A DNA stretch of 37,466 nucleotides from CAIKZZ01 sp035524595 (GTDB lineage Bacteria > Pseudomonadota > Gammaproteobacteria > Steroidobacterales > Steroidobacteraceae): assembly GCA_035524595.1 (NCBI GenBank), contig DATKOP010000031.1, positions 1-37,466 of the forward strand. Direction: 5' to 3'. Both the position numbers and the translations under genes were made by a program. Below, one piece after another: positions 30,541 through 37,466 of the stretch (position 1 is its first letter; the number at the start of each line of letters is the position of its first letter). The notes under the pieces were generated by a model. The model saw only the letters and a program-made list of their open reading frames with translations, did no database searches and was not told where the DNA came from.

Positions 30541-31017
30541 TCAGGCTGCGACCGAGGTTTCCTCGGCGATCAGCGCCTCGAGGTACTCGAGGTCGGGGAC
30601 CAGCGGCGCCTCGTTGACCATCCTGAGTCCGCACAGCACCGGGCTGCGCTCCGGGAACGAGCGGGTCGGATCCGGCTTGACGACGTCGGGGTTCAGCCGC
30701 ACCAGCTGCGGGAAGCCCTGCGTCAGGATGCCGAAGGCCCCGACCGCGAGCCGCGTGCCGAGGCAGTGCAGCACCACGATGCGGGTGCGGCCGCTGGCCT
30801 CGGGGATCGCGCGCCCGAGCGTGCCCTCGAAGGAGATCACCGGCACCTCGCGGTTGCTCCAGGTGACGGTGCCGACGTACCACGACGGCGCGCCGGCCAT
30901 CGGCGCCGGCTCCTGCCAGGCGACGACCTCGGCCACGCAGCTGCGCGGCACGATCAGCCGCTCGTCGGCGAGCGGCACCAGCAGCCCGTAGAACTCCTCG
31001 GCCACCGGCTCGGTCAT
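30541..31017 (-). CDS. chpC: CheW-like protein ChpC of the Pil-Chp system
   Basis: Adaptor that links chemoreceptors to the histidine kinase. 158 residues covering one CheW domain (YGLLVPLADERLIVPRSCVA; WYVGTVTWSNREVPVISFE; RIVVLHCLGTRLAVGAFGIL). The ATG overlaps the chpA stop by 4 bp. In P. aeruginosa chpC follows chpA and chpB and is thought to couple other receptors to ChpA; chpB (the methylesterase) is not between them here. PilI is the other CheW-like candidate, but its usual place is before pilJ. Confidence 0.8.
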   Translation of the reverse strand: MTEPVAEEFYGLLVPLADERLIVPRSCVAEVVAWQEPAPMAGAPSWYVGTVTWSNREVPVISFEGTLGRAIPEASGRTRIVVLHCLGTRLAVGAFGILTQGFPQLVRLNPDVVKPDPTRSFPERSPVLCGLRMVNEAPLVPDLEYLEALIAEETSVAA

Positions 31018-34000
31018 ACGGCCTCCCGCCGGTTGGCGACCAGCGGCTCGATCGCGTCGAGCAGCTGGTTCTCCTGATAGGGCTTGCCGAGGTAGTCGTT
31101 GACGCCGAGCTCGATCGCGCGCGCGCGGTGCTTCTCGCCGACGCGCGAGGTGATCATGACGATCGGCACGTCCTTGAGGCGCGCGTCGCCGCGCACGTGC
31201 GCGGCGACCTCGTAGCCGTCCATGCGCGGCATCTCGATGTCCAGCAGGATCACGTCCGGCAGGTGCTCCTCGAGGATCGACAGCGCGTCGACCCCGTCCT
31301 TGGCGGTCATGACCCGCATGCCGTTGCGCTCGAGCAGCCGCTGCGTGACGCGCCGCACGGTGATCGAATCGTCGACCACCAGCGCGAAGGTGCGCCGGTC
31401 GCTGCGGTCGCGGGCGGACTCGGTCTGCGGCCGGGCGCGCCAGTCGGCGCGCACCAGCGTGCCCATGTCGAGGATGATGACGATCCGGCCGTCGCCGAGG
31501 ATCGTCGCGCCGGCGATGCCGCGGATCCCGGAGATCTGCGGACCGACGCTCTTGACGACGATCTCGCGGCTGCCGACCAGCTCGTCGGTGACCAGCGCGG
31601 TCGAGCTGTCGCCGGCGCGGACCAGCACCACCGGCACCGGCACCTCGTTTTCGGGCAGTTGCGCCGACGGGCCGCCGACGAAGCTGCCGAGGTGCTGGAA
31701 ACGGTAGCGCTGGCCGCCGTAGTCGAAGCTCGGGCCGCCCTCGGCGAGGTGGCGCTGCACGTCGCTGCGCGGCAGGCGCACGACGCTCTCGACCGTCGGC
31801 AGCGGCAGCGCGTAGAACTCCTCGCCGGCGCGCACGATCAGCGCCTGCGAGACCGCGAGCGTGAACGGCAGCCGGATCGTGAACTTGGTGCCCTGCCCCG
31901 AGGTCGTGTCGATCTGCAGCGCGCCGCCGAGGCGCTTGATCTCGGTCGCGACCACGTCCATGCCGACGCCGCGGCCGGCCGCGTGCGTGACGCTGCTCGC
32001 GGTCGAGAAGCCGGGCTCGAGGATCAGCTGCATCGCCTCCTGGTCGGACAGCGTCTGCTTGGGCTCGATCAGGCCGAGCGACAGGGCCTTCTCGCGGATC
32101 GCGCGCAGGTTCATGCCGCTGCCGTCGTCCTGCACGACGATCACGACCTCGGCGCCCTCGCGCTTCAGCGCCACCTCGATGCGGCCCTGCTCCGGCTTGC
32201 CGCGCTGGACGCGCTCGAGCGGCGGCTCGATGCCGTGGACGACGGCGTTGCGCAGCATGTGCTCGAACGGCGGCAGCATGCGGTCGAGCACCTGGCGGTC
32301 GAGCTCGCCGGTGGCGCCGGACACCACCAGGTCGACCTTCTTGCCGGTGTCGGCGGCCGTCTGGCGCACGGTGCGCGTCAGGCGCGGCACGTGCCGCTGG
32401 AAGGGCACCATGCGCGTGCGCATCAGCCCGTTCTGCAGGTCCGTGACGATGCGCGCCTGCTGCATCAGCAGGTTCTGCGCCTCGCGGGTCTGGCTCTCGA
32501 GCAGCCCCTGCAGGCTGGCGACGTCGCTCGTCGACTCGAGCAGCGCGCGCGAGTACTGCTGCAGCGAAGAGTACTGGTCCATCTCCAGCGGGTCGAAGTC
32601 GTCGCGGCGCCGGTCGTCGTGGTGGCGGTGCAGGATCTGCGCCTCGGTCTCGATCTCGAGCTTGCGCAGCTGCTCGCGCAGCCGCTGCACGACGCGCGCC
32701 AGCTCCGCGAGGTTGAACTCCACCGACGACAGCTGCTGCTCGAGGCGGGCGCGGTGGATGCTGACCTCGCCGGCGCTGTTCAGCAGGCTGTCGAGCAGCT
32801 CGGCGTCGACGCGCGCCAGCTCCTGGCGGTCCTCGCGGCCCGGCGACTCGCGCCCGGGCGGCATGATGAACGAGCGCGACTCCTCGAGCGCCTGCGCGGT
32901 CGCGGGCTCGTCGACCGCGAGCTCGGCCGCGGCCACGGGCGCGGCCACGGGCGCGGGTACCGCCGCGGCGGGGGCCGGGGTCGCCGCGGCGGGTGGCGGC
33001 GCCGGGGCCGGCGCGGACGGCGGCGGCGGCGCCTTCGCGGCCGCGGCGATCTCGGTGACCACCGGCGGCGCGGCCGCCGGCGGCGCGGCGCTCGCCGGCG
33101 CCGGCTGCGGCAGCGGCTGCTCGGCCGCCGGGCTCTTGAGCACGGGCGGCGCCGCGATGCCGCGCGACAGCGCGCGGATGCGGGTCACGAGGTCGCGCGC
33201 CGCGCTCACCGGACGGCCGCCGGAGACCGTGTCGCGCATCCGGTTGAGCTCGTCGAGGCTGGCCTGCAGCACCTCGATCGTGCGCGGCTCGGCCGAGGTG
33301 CCGGCCGCCTCGCTCTGCGTCAGGAGCGACTCGACCTCGTGGGCGAGGTCGCCCATCGACATGACGCCGGCCATGCGCGCGCCGCCCTTCAGGGTGTGCA
33401 GCACGCGCTTGAGCTCGGTGACCTTGGCGCCGTCGCGCGCGTCGGCCCGGAACGCGGCGAAGGCGCGCTCGGCGACCTCGAGCAGCTCGGTCGCCTCCTC
33501 GCTGAAGATCACGGCGATCTCGGCGTCGAACTCGTCGCGCGCCTCGGGCGCGGCGGCGTAGCGCGGCGGCGGCGCGGCCGCCGCCGGGGCCGCGGCCGGC
33601 ACCGGTGCCGCGGGCGCCTGCGCCTGCGCCTGCGCCTCGGCCATCATGTCGTCGCTGGACAGCAGCTCCTCGCCCATGCCCGGCGCGAGGCTCGCGGCGC
33701 TCTGCTCGGAGGCCGGCGTCAGGCCGCGCGCCGCGATCTCGCGGTTGGCGTCGGACTCGAGCCACTGCAGCCGCGCGAGGATGTCGGCGTGCGTCTTGAA
33801 GAACGAGGTCGGCGCCTCGAAGTTCGCCGTGATCTCGGTCATGCCGGCGACGATGTCGGTCAGCACGCGCCGGCCGGCCTCCGGCAGGCCGAGGCCGTGG
33901 TCGTGCAGCTTGCGCACGTAGAGGTTGAGCGGCTCGGCCAGCTTGATGCCCTGGCGCGCGTCGGCCATCTTCGAGGCGCCGGCCAGCGTGTGGCAGGCGC

Positions 34001-36863
34001 GGTGCAGCGCCTCGGTCACCGGGAACGGCGCGAAGCGGCCGACGCAGGTGTCGAGGAACTGGCGGATCGCCGCGATGTGGCCGCTGACCTCGCCGCGATA
34101 GATGTCGACCAGCACCGGATCAGCGGCGGCGTTCGCGAGGTCCACCGGGCCGACCGTGAACTCGCTGCCCGACGGCGGCGGCGGCGGCACTGCCGCGACG
34201 CGCTCCTGCTTGACCGCCTCGTCGGAAGTGATGCGCACGAAGCGCGACGGCACCTCGAGCACGGGGCCGCCGCCCGCCGGCAGCTCGGCGGCGCGCTTCG
34301 GCGCCGCGGCCTTCGGCGCGGCCGCCGCGGCGGCCGGGGCGGCCGCGGGCCTGGCGGGCTCGGCCGGGCGCGCTGGCGCCGCGGCGGCGGCTGGCCGCTC
34401 GGCGGCGCGCGGCGGCACCGGCCGCGGCAGCGCCGGGTCGTTGGTGAGCAGGATCTCGGTCGCGATCAGCGACGGCGACTCGGGCTCGCCGGGCGCCGGC
34501 CCGCTCGCGAACAGCGCGGCGGCCGCGGCCGCTGGCGCCGGCGCGGCCACCGGCGGCGGCGGCACGGGCTGCGCCGCGACGGCCGTTGCGGCCGCCCGCG
34601 GCCGCTCCGGCGCGGCGGCCAGCGCCTGCTCGAGGTCGCGGCCCTCGGCGTAGCCGTGGGCGCGGCCGATGATCAGGCCGACCTCGGCGGACGGCGCCCG
34701 CCCGGTCTCGAGCTGGTCGACCAGCTGCGGCAGCGTCGCGACCGCCTCGCGCAGCAGGCTGAGCATGCCCGGCGTGCGCGACAGCGTGCCGCTGATGACG
34801 CGGTTGAGCAGGTTCTCCACGGCCCAGGCGAACTCGCCGACCTGGCGCGCGCCGACCATGCGGCCGCTGCCCTTCAGCGTGTGGAACGAGCGCCGGATCC
34901 GCGTCAGCGCGTCGACGTCGAGCGGGTTCTCGTCCCAGACCGGGAACAGCTGCTGGATCTTCGCCAGCTCCTCGCGCGCCTCCTCGATGAACAGCGCGAC
35001 CAGCTCCGGGTCCGGCGTCGGCGCAGCGGCCGCCGCCGCGGGCGGCGGCGCCACCGCCGCTGCCGGCGGCAGCACGTCGGTGAGCGCGGCCGAGGCGTCA
35101 GGCGCCGGCACGTGGTCGAGCAGCAGCGTCGCGTCGTGCACGCCGGTCTCGCCGGCGGCCGGCGCCGGCGCCGGCGCGCTCGCCGCCGCCTCGTCGAGCG
35201 CCCTGAGGCACATCTCGGCGTTGTCGAGCATGTACCACGGGTCGCTGCGGCCGCTCTGCAGCGTCTCCATGTAGTACTCGACCGAGACGATCGCGTCGGC
35301 GAGCCGGTCGAGGCGGCCCGGCGGCAGCGCCCCGGACGGCGCCAGCATCGCCTCGACGTGCCGGCCGACGCCTTCGAGGATGTCGACGGCCCGCGCGCGG
35401 CCGAGCATCAGGAGGCCCGCGGTGATGCCGCGCAGCAGCGCCGGCACCTGCTCGGCGCCGGAGGGCTCGTGCTTGGCGATCGCCGCGGCGATCGACTCCT
35501 TGATGCGCGCGAGGTTGACGATGCACTCGCGCAGCACGGCGTTCTGCACGCGCTGGAACTCGGCGTCCGGCTCGCCCTCCGGCGACGCGGCGCGGTTCGG
35601 CATGATCAGCCGCACCAGCTGCGCATCGAGGTTGTCCTCGACGCTGATCAGCACGGCGGCGATGTCGACCAGCACGCTGTCGTCCGGCGGCAGCTTCTTG
35701 GCGACGATGTCCTTGAGGCGCTGGATCTGCGACTGCACCTTGGTGCGCAGGTCGCCGAGGCCGAGCACGCCGAGCGTGTCGCTGATCTTGCGCAGCATCT
35801 CGAGCTGGACCGCGAGCTCCTCGACCTGCGCGCCGCCCTTGCGCACGAAGATGTCGAGCACGTCCTTCACGCGCGACAGGTCTTCCTTGATCGCGCCCGC
35901 GACGGTCTCCATCAGCTTGACCGACGGCGCCGACAGGTTCTCGCGCTCCTGCTCGATCTGCTCGGAGACCGGCAGCAGTTCCTGCAGCTTGAACGAGGCC
36001 CGCACCGCGGCGGTGCGCGGCCCGGCGCTGGTGGCGCGCGCGACGTAGTAGAGGAGGTTGTTCAGCAGGTCGAGCGGCGGGGTCTCGGCATAGCGCGGCT
36101 CGCCGGTCTCGTACAGCTTCTTGAGCTCGCGGTCGGCCTGGCCGAGCAGGCGCTTGATGGTCGCCGTGCCCTCGAGGCCGCCCTCGCGCAGCGACTCGAT
36201 CACCGCGCCGACCACCCACCACAGCTGGAACACCGGCTGGCGGGTCGCGACCTGCTCGAGGCGCTCGGCCACCACCGACAGGATCTCGAGGTGCTGCGCC
36301 TGGCGTTCGCCGCGGATCCAGCCGAGCAGCCCCACCTGGAAGCGCGGCCGCAGCCGGCGCGCCCACTGCGCGACCGTCAGCGGCGGCTCGCCGGCCTTCT
36401 GCGGCTGCGGCTGCGGCTGGCGGTCCGAGGTCAGGTTGAGCAGCAGCAGCGTGCCTTCCGACAGCAGCGCGTGGCCGCGCACCGCCCGCAGGTCGTTGAG
36501 CAGCGGCAGCAGCACCAGCGCGAGGTCGCGGCCGCCGCCGAGCACGCGCTCCAGGTAGGCCGGCAGCTGCACCATCGCGCGCATCAGCGCGTCGAGGCTC
36601 TCGGGCTGGTTGCGGTTCTCCTGCGCGCTGTCGAGCAGGTAGCGCGCGACGTGCTCCATCTCCTCGGCGAGCAGCGCCGCGCCGTAGACCTCCACCAGGC
36701 GCAGCACGCCGTGCACCTCGTGCAGGCGCGCGCCGCAGGTCTCGAGCAGGGTGCGGTCGTCCGGGTGCTCGGCGTAGCCCTCGATCGCGGTGCGCGCCTC
36801 GGCGAGCGTCGCGGTCAGCTCCTTGGCGACGACGTGCAGCGTCTGTTCGGCGACCTCGGTCAT
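31014..36863 (-). CDS. chpA: Hybrid chemosensory histidine kinase ChpA (Pil-Chp)
   Basis: CheA-type kinase controlling type IV pilus motility and surface sensing. 1949 residues: an N-terminal Hpt-like region (candidate H51), Hpt domains with H661 (FHTLKGSGRMVG), H958 (CHTLAGASKMAD) and H1156 (LHTLKGGARMAG), long Ala/Pro linkers between them, a dimerisation and ATPase core (N-box N1539 in EHMLRNAVVHGIE; DDGSGMN; GRGVGMDVV), a CheW-like domain at ~1655-1790, and a receiver domain with D1875 (LLDIEMPRMDG) at the end. Shorter than P. aeruginosa ChpA (about 2470), with fewer Hpt modules. Starts 3 bp after pilJ; overlaps chpC by 4 bp. Confidence 0.94.
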   Translation of the reverse strand: MTEVAEQTLHVVAKELTATLAEARTAIEGYAEHPDDRTLLETCGARLHEVHGVLRLVEVYGAALLAEEMEHVARYLLDSAQENRNQPESLDALMRAMVQLPAYLERVLGGGRDLALVLLPLLNDLRAVRGHALLSEGTLLLLNLTSDRQPQPQPQKAGEPPLTVAQWARRLRPRFQVGLLGWIRGERQAQHLEILSVVAERLEQVATRQPVFQLWWVVGAVIESLREGGLEGTATIKRLLGQADRELKKLYETGEPRYAETPPLDLLNNLLYYVARATSAGPRTAAVRASFKLQELLPVSEQIEQERENLSAPSVKLMETVAGAIKEDLSRVKDVLDIFVRKGGAQVEELAVQLEMLRKISDTLGVLGLGDLRTKVQSQIQRLKDIVAKKLPPDDSVLVDIAAVLISVEDNLDAQLVRLIMPNRAASPEGEPDAEFQRVQNAVLRECIVNLARIKESIAAAIAKHEPSGAEQVPALLRGITAGLLMLGRARAVDILEGVGRHVEAMLAPSGALPPGRLDRLADAIVSVEYYMETLQSGRSDPWYMLDNAEMCLRALDEAAASAPAPAPAAGETGVHDATLLLDHVPAPDASAALTDVLPPAAAVAPPPAAAAAAPTPDPELVALFIEEAREELAKIQQLFPVWDENPLDVDALTRIRRSFHTLKGSGRMVGARQVGEFAWAVENLLNRVISGTLSRTPGMLSLLREAVATLPQLVDQLETGRAPSAEVGLIIGRAHGYAEGRDLEQALAAAPERPRAAATAVAAQPVPPPPVAAPAPAAAAAALFASGPAPGEPESPSLIATEILLTNDPALPRPVPPRAAERPAAAAAPARPAEPARPAAAPAAAAAAPKAAAPKRAAELPAGGGPVLEVPSRFVRITSDEAVKQERVAAVPPPPPSGSEFTVGPVDLANAAADPVLVDIYRGEVSGHIAAIRQFLDTCVGRFAPFPVTEALHRACHTLAGASKMADARQGIKLAEPLNLYVRKLHDHGLGLPEAGRRVLTDIVAGMTEITANFEAPTSFFKTHADILARLQWLESDANREIAARGLTPASEQSAASLAPGMGEELLSSDDMMAEAQAQAQAPAAPVPAAAPAAAAPPPRYAAAPEARDEFDAEIAVIFSEEATELLEVAERAFAAFRADARDGAKVTELKRVLHTLKGGARMAGVMSMGDLAHEVESLLTQSEAAGTSAEPRTIEVLQASLDELNRMRDTVSGGRPVSAARDLVTRIRALSRGIAAPPVLKSPAAEQPLPQPAPASAAPPAAAPPVVTEIAAAAKAPPPPSAPAPAPPPAAATPAPAAAVPAPVAAPVAAAELAVDEPATAQALEESRSFIMPPGRESPGREDRQELARVDAELLDSLLNSAGEVSIHRARLEQQLSSVEFNLAELARVVQRLREQLRKLEIETEAQILHRHHDDRRRDDFDPLEMDQYSSLQQYSRALLESTSDVASLQGLLESQTREAQNLLMQQARIVTDLQNGLMRTRMVPFQRHVPRLTRTVRQTAADTGKKVDLVVSGATGELDRQVLDRMLPPFEHMLRNAVVHGIEPPLERVQRGKPEQGRIEVALKREGAEVVIVVQDDGSGMNLRAIREKALSLGLIEPKQTLSDQEAMQLILEPGFSTASSVTHAAGRGVGMDVVATEIKRLGGALQIDTTSGQGTKFTIRLPFTLAVSQALIVRAGEEFYALPLPTVESVVRLPRSDVQRHLAEGGPSFDYGGQRYRFQHLGSFVGGPSAQLPENEVPVPVVLVRAGDSSTALVTDELVGSREIVVKSVGPQISGIRGIAGATILGDGRIVIILDMGTLVRADWRARPQTESARDRSDRRTFALVVDDSITVRRVTQRLLERNGMRVMTAKDGVDALSILEEHLPDVILLDIEMPRMDGYEVAAHVRGDARLKDVPIVMITSRVGEKHRARAIELGVNDYLGKPYQENQLLDAIEPLVANRREAV

Positions 36864-36866
36864 CGA

Positions 36867-37466
36867 TCAGGCCTTCGCGCCACTCGCCTTCCGCGCCGCG
36901 GGCGGCGGCGCCGGGGTCGCCGGGTTCGCCGGCCGCGCCGCGTCCTCCGGCTTGAGCGGCTGGACCTTCTGGGCCTTCGGGCTCGCGGCCGGCGCCGGCC
37001 GCTCGGGCAGCCGGAAGCCGGCCACCGACTTGCGCAGCTGCGCCGACAGGTCCGCGAGCTTGCCGATCGACTGCGACATCCCGGTCGTGCCCTCGGCGGT
37101 CTGGGTGCTGATCTCGCGCAGCACCTGCATGCTGCGCGAGATCGAGGCCGACACCGCCGCCTGCTGGCGCGCGCTGGCCGAGATGTTGTGCATCAGGCTC
37201 GCGATCTGGTTCGAGACCTGCTCGATCTCCTCGAGCGCGGCGCCGGCGTTCTCGGCGAGCAGCGCGCCGCCGACGACGTCGGTGGTGCTGCGCTCCATCG
37301 AGACCACCGCCTCGTTGGTGTCGGTCTGGATCGTGCGCACCAGCACCTCGATCTGCTTGGTCGCGTTCGCGGCGCGCTCGGCGAGGCGCTGCACCTCGTC
37401 GGCGACCACGGCGAAGCCGCGGCCGGCCTCGCCGGCCATCGACGCCTGGATCGAGGCATTCAGCGC
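36867..37466 (-). CDS. pilJ: Methyl-accepting chemotaxis protein PilJ, C-terminal part (cut by the window)
   Basis: Receptor of the Pil-Chp pathway. Only the last 199 codons are inside; the start is beyond 37466. The hairpin tip of the MCP signalling domain is at the edge (ALNASIQA, then GEAGRGFAVVADEVQRLAER on minus), followed by the descending coiled coil and a Pro/Ala/Lys-rich tail of about 50 residues. The name PilJ rests on its place 3 bp before chpA; the signalling domain alone would not separate it from other receptors. Confidence 0.85.
   Translation of the reverse strand, partial: ALNASIQASMAGEAGRGFAVVADEVQRLAERAANATKQIEVLVRTIQTDTNEAVVSMERSTTDVVGGALLAENAGAALEEIEQVSNQIASLMHNISASARQQAAVSASISRSMQVLREISTQTAEGTTGMSQSIGKLADLSAQLRKSVAGFRLPERPAPAASPKAQKVQPLKPEDAARPANPATPAPPPAARKASGAKA

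Noticed and set aside
31861..33561. Ser/Arg-rich open frame antisense to chpA
   Set aside because: Composition results from reading the Ala/Pro linkers and GC-rich codons of chpA in reverse.
32900..35200. GC-rich Ala/Pro repeats in chpA as DNA repeats or foreign insert
   Set aside because: These are the low-complexity linkers normal for ChpA-type multi-Hpt kinases.

Overview
The window reads as chromosomal DNA of a high-GC gammaproteobacterium (GC by eye around 70%). Evidence: the first ~124 bases are the reverse complement of a bacterial 16S rRNA 5' end; ErpA, RppH, AmpD/AmpE, RsmE, PBP1b with an LpoP-like TPR lipoprotein, a DUF6776-bactofilin pair and a Pil-Chp twitching chemosensory cluster are all typical of Gammaproteobacteria, and tyrS plus an M23 peptidase next to an rrn operon matches the order I recall from Pseudomonas and relatives. 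I would not name a genus; a Xanthomonadales/Nevskiales/Steroidobacter-like lineage is possible. No prophage, insertion sequence, CRISPR array, tRNA or plasmid feature was seen.

Layout. 1-550: start of an rrn operon (16S on minus) with leader and a strong promoter. 550-7,450: tyrS, an M23 murein endopeptidase, ppk1, ppx and erpA; ppk1 and ppx converge with 5 bp between them. 7,500-11,850: a looser block with an OYE-family reductase, a Tat-exported amidase, an EamA transporter pseudogene, a small DUF3592-like membrane protein and a glutathione peroxidase. 11,860-13,800: bactofilin, DUF6776 protein and rppH on minus. 13,900-24,570: vitamin B12 genes in three places (btuC; btuD; riboswitch-btuB-adenosyltransferase), interleaved with a tyrA-diguanylate cyclase operon, a secreted His/Trp repeat protein, pdxH, hisN and a Kef-type antiporter. 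24,580-26,850: an Imm26-like protein, ampE and ampD. 26,970-30,520: rsmE, mrcB and lpoP-like on plus. 30,540-37,466: chpC, chpA and the 3' end of pilJ on minus; pilJ runs off the window.

How the genes work together. BtuB (outer membrane), BtuC/BtuD (inner membrane) and the PduO-type adenosyltransferase would import corrinoid and convert it to adenosylcobalamin; the leader of btuB carries a well-conserved cobalamin riboswitch. No periplasmic btuF is present here. Ppk1 and Ppx make and degrade polyphosphate. The M23 endopeptidase, AmpD/AmpE, PBP1b and LpoP-like protein form a cell-wall synthesis and recycling set spread over the window. PilJ-ChpA-ChpC form part of a chemosensory pathway controlling type IV pili.

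Most of the window is ordinary core genome. I did not find a clearly new defence, mobile or biosynthetic system. The points most worth a second look are the tyrA-diguanylate cyclase overlap, the 21-bp-repeat secreted protein, the hairpin that reaches the tyrA ribosome-binding region, the perfect inverted repeat holding back-to-back -35 elements between hisN and the btuB riboswitch, and the fact that all six convergent gene pairs have almost no space between their stop codons.
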